A DNA stretch of 60,949 nucleotides from an uncultured Eubacteriales bacterium (GTDB taxonomy: Bacteria > Bacillota > Clostridia > Oscillospirales > Acutalibacteraceae), in assembly GCA_934636435.1 (NCBI GenBank), contig CAKUAQ010000005.1, positions 1 through 60,949 of the forward strand, in the 5' to 3' direction. This document shows positions 26,905 through 35,809 of the stretch, in pieces (position 1 is the first letter of the stretch; the number at the start of each line of letters is the position of its first letter). The position numbers were made by a program, and so were the translations under genes. The notes beneath the pieces are model-generated. The model worked only from the letters and a program-made list of their open reading frames with translations, did no database searches and was not told the DNA's origin.

Positions 26905-28254
26905 TCACATCGGTTCATCCGCCCACCAAAACCGGTATTGCCGGGGCTCGTCGGTAATCTCCTCGGTTGCAGAATGAATATCACGCAGCTGTACATCCGC
27001 CGTGCCGCGGTGGCGCAGCAGATACCGCGCCGTTTCGCAATACACGTCGGAGATCTGCACCGCTCCCTTTACCGGACCGCTGAAATTGATCACCGCATCC
27101 AGCTGCGCCGTTTCGCCGCCGTACAGCTCGGCGATGCGCACATTTTTCAGCTCCGTTTCCGCGTCCGCGTGGATGAGGGCTTTCACCCCCGCATACGCAT
27201 ACACCTTGTCAATAGACACATAGCTCATCGGCCCCGTCAGACGGATGGCGCGGATAGCACGGGAATGGACATTGGTGATCCGGATATTGAACAGCTCCCC
27301 CATACGGATGTCCCGCTCCCGGATATACCCGCAGTCCCCCAGCATCACCGAGCAGCCGCCCCGGTAAGGCAGGCTCTCGTCGATGGTATTCACCACCGTA
27401 TCAATGGAAACGGCATAGATGCGGCAGCCGCTTTTGGCCAGCAGCCGTACCTGTCCTGTCCAGCAGAAGGTATAGGACTGAATATTGCGGATCACGATGT
27501 CGTGGATATCGTCGGACGCTCCGGGCGCTTTGTGTGCCAGCTCCGTCGGGCTGCGCAATGCCGTCAGCGCCACGGTGTCGTCCACCGTGAAGCCCCGGAT
27601 ATTTTCGATCAGAATATCGTGGCAGCCCATGCGCAGATCGATGCCGTCGCTGTTTTGCAGATATACGTGCTCATAATCCGGCGGCAGCCGGTCGAAGGTA
27701 TGTCCACCGGCATCGTCCGCGCAGGAGAGATCCGCCTTGAAGTCGATATTCCGGATGTTCCCGTGGGCGCAGTAGAGGAAGCACATCCCCCAATACCGAT
27801 GATTGGTAATGGCGAGATTTTCCACGGCAAAATTGTCTACATTGCTCAGCACGATGGTGCAATTGTGGTGCAGCGGCTTCGGCAGCTCCCGGGAATGCTC
27901 CGAATATCCGTTATACTTTCCGCCGTCCAGAACCGGATGTCCGATGCCCTGAATGTAAATATCCCGCTGGACATTTTCCGCCGTATGTTCCTCATAGCAA
28001 TGCTCGTTACATATGGCATTGCAAAAGGTATCGTCCGCCATGCGGATATGGCAATCCTCCAGCAGCAGTGTAAACGCATCCGGCAGCAGAATGGAGCTGT
28101 CCAGCTCCCACACACAGCCGCCGGTGCGGGCATTATACTTCGGAATTTTTACGGCGCGGATGCCGGATGCGCAGGCGGTGCGGATCGCCTGCATAATGCG
28201 TGCAATGTCGGTTTCTCCGGTGACGGTCGGGTCATTGGGTGTTATATATGTCAT
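26905..28254 (-). CDS. GH28-like beta-helix protein
   Basis: The 449-residue product has no signal peptide. The start 'DPTVTGETDIARIMQAIRTA' is the usual polygalacturonase-fold opening, followed by beta-helix rungs ('NVQRDIYIQGIGHPVLDGGKYNG', 'VDNFAVENLAITNH'). The active-site-like stretch is 'NSDGIDLRMGCHD' and 'GFTVDDTVALTA' near residues 205-230. It overlaps the upstream GH78 gene by 4 nt (ATGA junction), so the two are coupled. With a rhamnosidase as partner, cleavage of a rhamnogalacturonan-type or other deoxysugar-containing oligosaccharide is plausible. The fold call is strong; the reaction is inferred. Confidence 0.8.
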   Translation of the reverse strand: MTYITPNDPTVTGETDIARIMQAIRTACASGIRAVKIPKYNARTGGCVWELDSSILLPDAFTLLLEDCHIRMADDTFCNAICNEHCYEEHTAENVQRDIYIQGIGHPVLDGGKYNGYSEHSRELPKPLHHNCTIVLSNVDNFAVENLAITNHRYWGMCFLYCAHGNIRNIDFKADLSCADDAGGHTFDRLPPDYEHVYLQNSDGIDLRMGCHDILIENIRGFTVDDTVALTALRSPTELAHKAPGASDDIHDIVIRNIQSYTFCWTGQVRLLAKSGCRIYAVSIDTVVNTIDESLPYRGGCSVMLGDCGYIRERDIRMGELFNIRITNVHSRAIRAIRLTGPMSYVSIDKVYAYAGVKALIHADAETELKNVRIAELYGGETAQLDAVINFSGPVKGAVQISDVYCETARYLLRHRGTADVQLRDIHSATEEITDEPRQYRFWWADEPM

Positions 28255-30410
28255 AGTCTCTCTCCTGTATTCCGATCGAATTGATAGCTTCCCGGCGGGT
28301 ACCGGGTCGCTTTGCCGCTCAGCCGCAGCGTGAAATCGCTGTCGCAGCGCACCGCCAGCGTAGTCGCGTCGTACTGCACGGCGACGTCTCGCACCCGCGC
28401 TTTCAGTCGGTCGATCCTCCGGAGGAAGCAGGGAGCGATGACGATACGCTCCCTGCCGAAGCCCTCAAACCGGATGCCCGCCAGATACGTATACAGCCAC
28501 ACATCCGCCTGTGCCGTGAAATGATGGTTCATGGAATCCATGCCCTCCTTGGACACCGTATAGTCGAACCGCTCCGGCAGGGAGGTCAGGCCGTCGGCTA
28601 CGCACCGGGCATATCCCGGAAAGGCGGGGTTTGTCAGCGTGTCGAATACGGTCTGCGCATACCCGTTTTCGGATAATGCGTCGAAGATCATCCGCAGGCC
28701 GTGCACCCCGCAGCGAAAGCGGCACCCGTTCGCCCGGATGAGACGGTTCAGCTTTTCGGCGGCGGCCGCCTCCTCGGTTGGTTCCAGCATCTTGCCGTAG
28801 ATCGTGGCGGCCAGCGCCGTTTCGCCGTGGAGCCTTGACAGTGCGCCGTCCACATATTTCTCCCGGAATTCCGCCCGGATCGCGGCGGCCAGCGCCGCAT
28901 ACGGCTCCGGATCGTGGCCGACGGTCCGGGCCAGATCTGCCATCATCCGGGCTGCGAGGCGATAATACACCGTGTCGGTGATCTCTCTGGGGCACGGCTC
29001 CTCCTCCATGCTGCACCAGTCACCTACACCGCAGGAAAGCAGACGGCTCTCGGAGAGAGTGGAAAAATACCGCAGGCTTCGCTCCATATTCTCCCACAGC
29101 CGCCGGGTCAGGTCGGTGCGCCCGGTGTATTTCTGCTGATAATAGGGGATGTGGAACAGGGCGCTGTCCCAATCCGGCCCGTTGGCAAAGTTGTATTCCC
29201 ACACAGGATTTTTCATGGGGACGATGCAGGGCAGTCCCCCGGAGGGATACTGCTCGTCCTGAAAGCTGTACATCCATTCGTCCATCATCCCGTAGGAATC
29301 GAATCCCAGTGCCGCAATTTCCGCGCTGAGCATCCCGTCGCCTGTCCATTCGTTTTGCTCCCGTCCGGGACAGTCGGTCAGCGCGCCGTGGGCATTGGAC
29401 AGCAGCGAATTGACGCACATTCGGTGGATGGCGTTGAGCGTCGGCTCGTCGCAGGTGAAGTCGGCCGTGCTTTGCAGGTCGGTGTTGGCGTAGACGGCTT
29501 CCGGCGCGATGGTTTCATAGGGGCCCTCTACCTGTATATACCGAAAGCCGTGGAATCCGAACAGCTGCTCGAATTCTTCCTCCTCCCCGCTCAGGATAAA
29601 CCGGTCGGTGTGACACATAGACGGCACAATGCCGTTATACACCGTAGTAAAGTCGGCGGTTCCGTCCGCTTTCAGACGCTCCGCATAGCGGACGGTGATC
29701 TCGTCGCCCCGTTTCCCCCTGACCCGTACCCGGACCCAGCCGGCGGCGTTGATCCCGCAATCCCACAGCCCGTCGCGCAGCGGCAGGGGACGGACGGTTT
29801 TCCGTATCCGCACCGGCGGTGCCACGGCCGCACGGTATTGCCCGCCCGGGTGGCGGCACAGCCGGGCATTCTCCCAGCGGCTGTCGTCGTAATCCGGCGC
29901 GCACCAGTCGGCGATCCGCAGCCGGCCGTCGTGCTTTTCTCCCGTCCGGCGCAGGGAAAAGACCACCGGAGAGGGGTGGGTTTTCCAGGAGGTGTCGCTG
30001 ACCACGGTTTCCCGCTCGCCGGAGCAGTATTCGATGTCGATCTGACAGATCAGCTTCAGGGAAGAACGCATCCGGGGTACGCCGATATCGTTATAGCCGT
30101 TGTTCCCCAGCAGAGCGCCGATGCGGTTTTGCCCCGGGGATACCAGCGGGGTGATGTCATAGGTGGTGTATACCACCGTTTTCGTCGGGCAGAACGGCAG
30201 GGTGGGCAGCAGAGAATCCGGAATGCGTGTCCCGTTGACGTAATAGGCCGCCTGTCCCAGACCGCAGACTGCCACGTGCACCCGCTGCACTCCGTCCCTG
30301 AGAGTGAATGTTTTCGCCAGATAGGGGGAGGGCGGATTCTCCCACGGATCGTCGGGGTATCCCCAGCGCTCCCAGGCATCCCGCGTGATCCATTTTGCCT
30401 TTTCAAACAC
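28251..30410 (-). CDS. Family 78 alpha-L-rhamnosidase
   Basis: GTG at 30410 (VFEKAKWITRD) is preferred, with a GGGGGAAAGG site just upstream; another GTG at 30476 would add 22 residues that look non-native. The 719-residue product has no signal peptide. Order: N-terminal beta domain with 'GLGQAAYYVNGTRI' (about 35-60), the Bac_rhamnosid-type core around 'DCPGREQNEWTGDGMLSAE' near residue 370 with the catalytic acid cluster, an (alpha/alpha)6 barrel to about 650, and a C-terminal beta domain. GH78 enzymes invert terminal alpha-L-rhamnose from pectin, saponins or flavonoids. It heads a minus operon with the GH28-like gene and GH1 remnant. Confidence 0.9.
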   Translation of the reverse strand: MFEKAKWITRDAWERWGYPDDPWENPPSPYLAKTFTLRDGVQRVHVAVCGLGQAAYYVNGTRIPDSLLPTLPFCPTKTVVYTTYDITPLVSPGQNRIGALLGNNGYNDIGVPRMRSSLKLICQIDIEYCSGERETVVSDTSWKTHPSPVVFSLRRTGEKHDGRLRIADWCAPDYDDSRWENARLCRHPGGQYRAAVAPPVRIRKTVRPLPLRDGLWDCGINAAGWVRVRVRGKRGDEITVRYAERLKADGTADFTTVYNGIVPSMCHTDRFILSGEEEEFEQLFGFHGFRYIQVEGPYETIAPEAVYANTDLQSTADFTCDEPTLNAIHRMCVNSLLSNAHGALTDCPGREQNEWTGDGMLSAEIAALGFDSYGMMDEWMYSFQDEQYPSGGLPCIVPMKNPVWEYNFANGPDWDSALFHIPYYQQKYTGRTDLTRRLWENMERSLRYFSTLSESRLLSCGVGDWCSMEEEPCPREITDTVYYRLAARMMADLARTVGHDPEPYAALAAAIRAEFREKYVDGALSRLHGETALAATIYGKMLEPTEEAAAAEKLNRLIRANGCRFRCGVHGLRMIFDALSENGYAQTVFDTLTNPAFPGYARCVADGLTSLPERFDYTVSKEGMDSMNHHFTAQADVWLYTYLAGIRFEGFGRERIVIAPCFLRRIDRLKARVRDVAVQYDATTLAVRCDSDFTLRLSGKATRYPPGSYQFDRNTGERL

Positions 30411-30518
30411 AGCCTTTCCCCCTCGCCATGCACAACACTGTCGTCTCGCAGTCGCTCCACCCGTCCGGCGGCGCACGGGCTTTCCTTGCCATCCGGGCCG
30501 GGAATCTCACTATATGAC

Positions 30519-30528
30519 AGTATACCAG
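30519..30528 (-). promoter_or_regulatory. Extended -10 element upstream of GH78 gene
   Basis: On the minus strand TGG-TATACT forms an extended -10 (hexamer 30519-30524), about 110 nt before the GTG start. There is no good -35 at 17 bp. The rest of 30411-30716 shows nothing coding. Confidence 0.35.
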
Positions 30529-30716
30529 ATTTATCGGCAAAAGTATATGGATGTTCCGGACGGCTTGCACCGGAATATGGACAAAGCACGTGTCTGCTTT
30601 CGCCCTGCGTGCGCCCGTTTGCCGGAAGCACCGCCGCTGTGTCCAGATTTTCTCTCACAGGGGCGCCGATTTTTTGCACGTTGCTCAATGTGCTGCTGCC
30701 GCTCGCAGGAAAAACA

Positions 30717-30727
30717 ACAAAATGTAG
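30717..30727 (+). promoter_or_regulatory. NrdR-box-like motif 1 upstream of pflB
   Basis: ACAAAATGTAG. Its core fits the published NrdR pattern (C-w-A-t-A-T-a-T-w-G) at 8 of 10 positions by eye. A second, better copy starts 32 bp downstream; paired boxes about three helical turns apart are the NrdR hallmark. Assignment is inferred only. Confidence 0.35.
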
Positions 30728-30736
30728 AGATTACCA

Positions 30737-30765
30737 TTGACATAAACCACAATATGTAGTATGAT
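30737..30765 (+). promoter_or_regulatory. Consensus sigma-70 promoter of pflBA
   Basis: TTGACA at 30737-30742 and TATGAT at 30760-30765 are 17 bp apart. Transcription would start near 30772, about 70 nt before the pflB ATG at 30844. The second NrdR-like box lies in the spacer against the -10 box, a position suited to repression. Confidence 0.85.
30749..30759 (+). promoter_or_regulatory. NrdR-box-like motif 2 overlapping pflB promoter spacer
   Basis: ACAATATGTAG, a near repeat of 30717-30727, fits the NrdR core at 9 of 10 positions by eye. It sits immediately before the -10 hexamer. Confidence 0.38.
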
Positions 30766-30843
30766 GCTCCTGCACGCAAAAAGCGGTTGCCGGGAATCGG
30801 AATACGTTGCCCGGCCGCCTTGACGATACGGAAGGAGCTATGT

Positions 30844-33078
30844 ATGCAGTATACCCAATGGGAAGGATTTCGGAGCGGTGTCTGGGAGGACGCCGTGGAT
30901 GTCCGGGATTTTATACAGAAGAACTATACGCCCTATACGGGAGACGGCGCATTTCTGGCGGCGGCAACCCCGCGTACCGAGGCGGTGATGGAGGAGCTGA
31001 ACGCTCTCTTCGCCCGGGAGCGGGACAAGGGCGGGGTGCTGGAGGTAGACCCGGATACCCCCATGACCATCGTGAGCCACGCCCCCGGCTATATCGACCG
31101 GGAACGGGAACTGATTGTCGGGCTGCAGACAGAGCGTCCTCTGTGCCGGGGGGTCAATCCCTTCGGCGGCATCCGCATGGCGCGGCAGGCGTGCGAAGCC
31201 TACGGCTACACGCTGGGCGAGACGGTGGAGCGGGAATTCCGGTATCGTACCACCCACAACGACGGGGTCTTCCGGGCGTACACGCCGGAAATGCGGCTGG
31301 CGCGAAAAACCCACATCATCACCGGCCTGCCGGACGCCTATGGGCGGGGACGCATCATCGGAGACTATCGCCGGGTGGCCCTGTACGGGCTGGATCGGCT
31401 CATCGAAGAAAAAAAGCGGGATAAGGCGGCGCTGACCGGTGCGGATTTCGACGAAGAGCATATCCGGCTGGCGGAGGAGCTGGCAGGGCAGCTGGCGGCG
31501 CTGGAGGATACCCGGAAAATGGCGCAAAGCTACGGCTACGATATTTCCCGGCCGGCAGCCAATGCCCGGGAGGCGATCCAGTGGCTGTATTTCGGCTATC
31601 TGGCAGCCATCAAAGAACAAAACGGCGCCGCCATGTCTCTGGGAAGGGTCAGCACCTTTCTGGACATCTATATTCAGCGGGATTTGGAACGGGGCGCGTT
31701 GGATGAGACCGACGCCCAGGAGCTGATGGACGATTTTGTGATGAAGCTGCGGGCGGCGCGCCATCTCCGCACCCCGGAATACAACGAGCTGTTCGGCGGC
31801 GACCCCATGTGGATCACCGAGGCGGTGGGCGGCATGGGGGAGGACGGCCGCACGCTGGTCACCAAGACCAGCTTTCGGATACTCCACACCCTGTATACGC
31901 TGGGACCGGCCCCGGAGCCGAATCTGACGGTGCTGTGGTCGGCGGCGCTGCCGGAGGGCTTTAAGCGGTTCTGCGCCCGGGTCTCCTGCGACACCGATTC
32001 CATTCAGTATGAGAATGACGACGTGATGCGCCCCCTCTATGGAGACGATTATGCCATCGCCTGCTGCGTATCCGCTATGCGCATCGGCAAGCAGATGCAG
32101 TTTTTCGGCGCCCGGTGCAACCTGCCCAAGCTGCTGCTGCTCTCCCTCAACGGCGGCGTAGACGCCGCCACGGGGCTGCGGCTGGGACCGCAAAAGCCGG
32201 TTATGGCCGGCGAAGTGCTGGACTATGACACGGTGCTGGACAATTTCTTCGAGTATCTGACGTGGCTGGCCCGGCTGTATGTGAACACCATGAATGTGAT
32301 CCACTGTATGCACGACAAATACGCCTACGAAAAGGAGCAGATGGCGCTCCACGACACGGCGGTGCATCGGTTTATGGCATTCGGCGTGGCAGGGCTGTCG
32401 GTCATCGCCGATTCCCTCTCTGCCATCCGGTACGCCACCGTGCGCCCGGTGCGTGACGAGCGGGGCTGTATCGTGGATTTTGTCACCGAGGGCGCGTTCC
32501 CGCAGTTTGGCAACGACGACGACCGGGTGGACGATATTGCCCGGCTGCTGACCCATCGCACCATCGAGGAGCTGCGCAAGACCCCCGCCTACCGGGGCGC
32601 GGAGCATACCCTGTCGGTGCTGACCATCACCTCCAATGTGATGTACGGCAAGCATACCGGTGCCACCCCCGACGGCCGGGGCGCCGGGGAGCCCTTTGCC
32701 CCCGGCGCCAACCCCATGCACAACCGGGAGCGGCGGGGGGCGCTGGCCTCCCTCAATTCGGTAGCGAAGCTATCCTATGACGATTGCCGGGATGGCATCT
32801 CCAATACGTTTTCCATCGTGCCGGAGGCACTGGGACGCACCCCGGAGGAGCGGACGGACAATCTGGTGACGGTGCTGGACGGATATTTCGCCCAACGTGC
32901 TCACCATATCAACGTCAATGTGCTGAACCGGGAGACGCTGCTGGCGGCGTATAACGACCCGACGGCCTATCCCAATCTCACCATCCGGGTATCCGGGTAT
33001 GCGGTGAATTTCCACAAGCTCTCCCGGGAGCAGCAGCGGGAGGTCATCCGCCGCACCTTCCACGAGGCGCTGGCATGA
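30844..33078 (+). CDS. pflB: Formate acetyltransferase (pyruvate formate-lyase)
   Basis: ATG at 30844 follows AAGGAGC; 744 residues, normal for the family. The enzyme turns pyruvate and CoA into acetyl-CoA and formate by a glycyl-radical mechanism in anaerobic metabolism. The active-site cysteine pair is Cys407-Cys408 in 'YAIACCVSAMR'. The glycyl radical residue is Gly718 in 'RVSGYAVNF'. The adjacency of both cysteines and the RVSGYAV motif distinguish it from glycerol dehydratase or other glycyl-radical enzymes. Its activase gene overlaps its end by 4 nt. It has its own consensus promoter with paired NrdR-like motifs, which would be unusual for this gene. Confidence 0.97.
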   Translation: MQYTQWEGFRSGVWEDAVDVRDFIQKNYTPYTGDGAFLAAATPRTEAVMEELNALFARERDKGGVLEVDPDTPMTIVSHAPGYIDRERELIVGLQTERPLCRGVNPFGGIRMARQACEAYGYTLGETVEREFRYRTTHNDGVFRAYTPEMRLARKTHIITGLPDAYGRGRIIGDYRRVALYGLDRLIEEKKRDKAALTGADFDEEHIRLAEELAGQLAALEDTRKMAQSYGYDISRPAANAREAIQWLYFGYLAAIKEQNGAAMSLGRVSTFLDIYIQRDLERGALDETDAQELMDDFVMKLRAARHLRTPEYNELFGGDPMWITEAVGGMGEDGRTLVTKTSFRILHTLYTLGPAPEPNLTVLWSAALPEGFKRFCARVSCDTDSIQYENDDVMRPLYGDDYAIACCVSAMRIGKQMQFFGARCNLPKLLLLSLNGGVDAATGLRLGPQKPVMAGEVLDYDTVLDNFFEYLTWLARLYVNTMNVIHCMHDKYAYEKEQMALHDTAVHRFMAFGVAGLSVIADSLSAIRYATVRPVRDERGCIVDFVTEGAFPQFGNDDDRVDDIARLLTHRTIEELRKTPAYRGAEHTLSVLTITSNVMYGKHTGATPDGRGAGEPFAPGANPMHNRERRGALASLNSVAKLSYDDCRDGISNTFSIVPEALGRTPEERTDNLVTVLDGYFAQRAHHINVNVLNRETLLAAYNDPTAYPNLTIRVSGYAVNFHKLSREQQREVIRRTFHEALA

Positions 33079-33794
33079 GCGGCTCCGTGACCGGGCGGGT
33101 CAACGCCGTCCAGACGCTGGGGACGCTGGACGGTCCGGGGGTGCGGTTTGTGGCGTTTTTGCAGGGGTGCCCTCTGCGCTGCGCCTGCTGCCACAACCCG
33201 GAAACCTGGGATCCCATCGGCGGTGAGGAATATACCGCCGCACAGCTGGTGAAGGAGGCAGAGCGATACCGGGCGTATTTCGGCGCCCGGGGCGGCATCA
33301 CCCTGTCCGGCGGCGAGCCGCTTTTGCAGCCGGATTTCACGGCGGCGGTATTCCGGCTGTGCCGGGAGCGGGGCATCCACACCTGTCTGGACACCAGCGG
33401 CACCGGTTGCAGCGCCCCGGAGCGGGTGCTGGAACAGACCGACTATTGCCTGCTGGATGTGAAATACGCCACCGACGAATTATACAAGAAGTATACCGGC
33501 AGCTCCATTGTACGGCCAAAGGCTTTTTTGGAGCAGCTGGAGCGGCGGCATATCCCCACCCGCATCCGTCAGGTGACGATCCCGGGGCTGAACGACACTC
33601 AGGAGCAGGTGGAAGCGCTGGTGCGGCTAACCGAGCCGTATACCTGTATCATCGAATGGGAGCTGCTGCCCTTTCGCACCCTGTGCCGGGAAAAATACGA
33701 CCGGCTGGGGATCGAATTTCGGCTGGCGGACACGCCGGAGCCGTCGGCGGAAACGATGGCGCGGCTGCGCCGACTTCTGCCCCGGCGAAATTGA
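33075..33794 (+). CDS. pflA: Pyruvate formate-lyase activating enzyme
   Basis: The 239-residue radical-SAM protein has the Fe4S4-binding CX3CX2C motif at Cys32, Cys36 and Cys39 (GCPLRCACCHN), and the 'GITLSGGEPLLQPDF' region that binds SAM. It abstracts hydrogen from Gly718 of the preceding gene product to install the radical. It overlaps pflB by 4 nt (ATGA junction) and is followed 10 nt later by a hairpin terminator. Length and motifs are standard. Confidence 0.96.
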   Translation: MSGSVTGRVNAVQTLGTLDGPGVRFVAFLQGCPLRCACCHNPETWDPIGGEEYTAAQLVKEAERYRAYFGARGGITLSGGEPLLQPDFTAAVFRLCRERGIHTCLDTSGTGCSAPERVLEQTDYCLLDVKYATDELYKKYTGSSIVRPKAFLEQLERRHIPTRIRQVTIPGLNDTQEQVEALVRLTEPYTCIIEWELLPFRTLCREKYDRLGIEFRLADTPEPSAETMARLRRLLPRRN

Positions 33795-33803
33795 AAGAAA
33801 ATG

Positions 33804-33858
33804 AACCGGACCTCCCTGGGTGTATTGGCTCAAGGAGGTCCGGTTGTCCTTGTCTTTT
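33804..33858 (+). terminator. Terminator hairpin after pflA
   Basis: AACCGGACCTCC (33804-33815) pairs perfectly with GGAGGTCCGGTT (33834-33845) around an 18-nt loop, followed by a moderately T-rich exit ending TCTTTT. It starts 10 nt after the pflA stop. Confidence 0.75.
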
Positions 33859-34087
33859 CAGAACGGTGCCGCCGGTCATGGTGAATGCGGAGGTGCCGCC
33901 GTCGGCATCGCCGCTCATGGATTGGCAGAACATCACATTGCGGACTTTTCATCGGAGCTGCTGTCCTTGGTATCGCTCATATTGCCGATGACTGTGCAGT
34001 TTTCCAGTGTGATGGAGTTTTCCCCCTCGATCACCAGCGCTTCGGAATGGTTGGCGGTAAGCTGGGCCGTATTCATGCGGAGGCAAA
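33850..34087 (-). pseudogene. Frameshifted fragment of a beta-helix carbohydrate-binding protein
   Basis: On the minus strand one frame reads 'LTANHSEALVIEGENSITL', then 'NCTVIGNMSDTKDSSSDE'. The sense continues in another frame as 'VRNVMFCQSMSGDADGG' and 'TSAFTMTGG'. Together these match the characteristic repeat of the Cthe_2159/DUF4353-type carbohydrate-binding beta-helix proteins as I remember them ('SEAVVIEG..SVTL', 'SMSGDADVG'). One frameshift and loss of both ends mark it as a remnant. Its 3' part runs into the pflA terminator. Confidence 0.6.
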
Positions 34088-34870
34088 GACGGCGGTTTTC
34101 AACACCTCTTTTTCCCCGAATGGGGCGGTGATGGCGATGAAATCCCGGTTCCCGCAGACCGAAAAACGGAAGGGGTGGCGGATGTACGTGCCGGCGGCCT
34201 CATAGTACAGTGCCGGAACGCCCATAGGCGGCTGGCCGGTTCCCAAGCCTTAATGTAAGTGCTTACATCCCGAATCCGCACCGTGATTTGCTTATCTGCC
34301 CGCTTCGGTTTTCCGTAGGCCCGATCGAATTGGGAAAGGAATTGCAGCCCCAGAATACAATGCCCGCAGAGGAAATCCGAATAGCGGATGCAATATCCGT
34401 CGATTTCATTTTCTGCAACACAAGCCAGGTTGTTTCCGTCAGGCCGCACAAGATAAAACAGATTGTGTTTTCCGTCGGCGGTGCGGTAGGGGCTTGAGGC
34501 AGCAAACCGATGCTCCCATGGGTTTATTCTTTTGCCCCGTGAAGCTGCAGGGCAAAGAAATCCCGCAGGCGCTGACAGCTTCGTTTGTGAAGGAGAGGTC
34601 CAGCACGACTCCGCCGGCCGCCTCCTCGGCTTTCAACGAGACCCCGAGCTTCCGGCTCAGCAGCACATCCCGTCTGTTTCCGTATAGGGGGCCGTATGAT
34701 CGGCATACGGCGTAAACGGCGGCTTGTCTTTATGGGTTATGTTCTGGGATTTCCGGGTGCAGACCGGCTGTCCGAAACGATTGCTGCCATCGGGGATTAT
34801 CCACGTGGAAAGAGCAGCGCTCGTCGTAAATGGCGGCGATTCTATCGTTTTCTTTTTTTAACCTCAGCAT
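34082..34870 (-). pseudogene. Multiply frameshifted gene remnant, family unassigned
   Basis: Protein-like segments follow one another on the minus strand in changing frames: 'NDRIAAIYDERCSFHVDNPR', then 'KPPFTPYADHTAPYTETDG', then 'LLSRKLGVSLKAEEAAGG', then 'NLFYLVRPDGNNLACVAENE' with 'DFLCGHCILGLQFLSQFDRA', and finally 'FIAITAPFGEKEVLKTAVFA' with a stop at 34082. At least three frame changes are needed. Composition is normal for coding DNA, so this was a real gene. I do not recognise the family; with sugar-processing neighbours a glycosidase is possible. 34870-34992 shows nothing. Confidence 0.5.
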
Positions 34871-34992
34871 GAGGAATCCCCGATCGGCAGACCGAAACGG
34901 CCGCATTGAAATGGGAGCAAGCCACAGCAGACACAGAAAGAGCCTGATCGTTTCCGGGGATCCGTGTATGCGCTTTGTGCGGCTATGGACTG

Positions 34993-35793
34993 TTACTGCT
35001 TGGAGATATCGGTGCCGAAGTATTTTTCGGACAGGCGGGTGAGGGTGCCTTCAGCGTCCAGCTCTGCCAGCGCCTGATTGATGGCGGTCAGCAGAGCGGC
35101 GGAGCCGTCTCCCTTGCGCACGGGGATGGCCACCCGCTCCACCTCGTCGGACAGGGTGGCAATGCGGATGGGTGCATCCGGATGGGCTTTCATATAATCA
35201 TAGTAGGTGCCCTCGGCATTGAGGGTGGCGTCGATACGGCCGGCCAGCAGCAGCTCGATGGTCTGGTTGAGATCGTCTACTCCGGTGACGGTGGCGCCGT
35301 AGCTCTCCGCCTGGGTGGCGTAGGTGCTGTTGATGGTGTTGGCGGTGCGCTTACCCTTCAGGTCTGCCATGGTCTGGATGGTGGTGTCGTCGCTGCGCAC
35401 GATGACGGCGGTGCGGTTATAGGCATAGGGGGTGGAAAAATCGTATTTCTCCTGTCGGCTGGGGGTGACGCCCACGCCGTTGACCAGAATGTCGTAGCGG
35501 CCGTCGTCCAGCCCCGCCAGCAGGCCGTCCCATTCGCCCTCGACAAAGCGCGCCTCTACTCCCAGCTTTTCCGCCAGCGCCCGGGCAACCTCCACATCGT
35601 AGCCCACCAGCTGATCGGATTCATCGTGGTAGGTCCAGGGCGCCCAGGTGCCCTCCATGGCGACGGTGATATAGCCCTGCTCCCGGATACGGGCAAGCTG
35701 ATCGCCGCCGGTTTTTCCATTGGCGCAGCCGCCGCACAGACCGAGTATCAGCAGCAGAGCCAGCAGCCCTGCCAACCATTGCAACCGTTTCAT
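34993..35793 (-). CDS. Amino acid (cystine-type) ABC binding lipoprotein
   Basis: The 266-residue product has a lipoprotein signal with Cys23 (LLLILGLCGGC). A periplasmic-binding-protein family 3 domain follows: 'GYITVAMEGTWAPWTYHD', 'VGYDVEVARALAEKLGV', 'EGEWDGLLAGLDDGRYD', 'KYDFSTPYAYNRTAVIV'. This spelling is closest to the TcyA/FliY-type cystine receptors, though glutamine or other polar amino acids cannot be excluded. It is the last gene of a three-gene minus operon with its ATPase and permease, 16 nt after the ATPase stop. Confidence 0.9.
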   Translation of the reverse strand: MKRLQWLAGLLALLLILGLCGGCANGKTGGDQLARIREQGYITVAMEGTWAPWTYHDESDQLVGYDVEVARALAEKLGVEARFVEGEWDGLLAGLDDGRYDILVNGVGVTPSRQEKYDFSTPYAYNRTAVIVRSDDTTIQTMADLKGKRTANTINSTYATQAESYGATVTGVDDLNQTIELLLAGRIDATLNAEGTYYDYMKAHPDAPIRIATLSDEVERVAIPVRKGDGSAALLTAINQALAELDAEGTLTRLSEKYFGTDISKQ

Positions 35794-35809
35794 GATGCAT
35801 ACACTCCTT

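Noticed and set aside
30844..33078. Alternative call as glycerol or choline glycyl-radical enzyme
   Set aside because: Adjacent Cys407-Cys408 and the RVSGYAV radical motif are specific for pyruvate formate-lyase.
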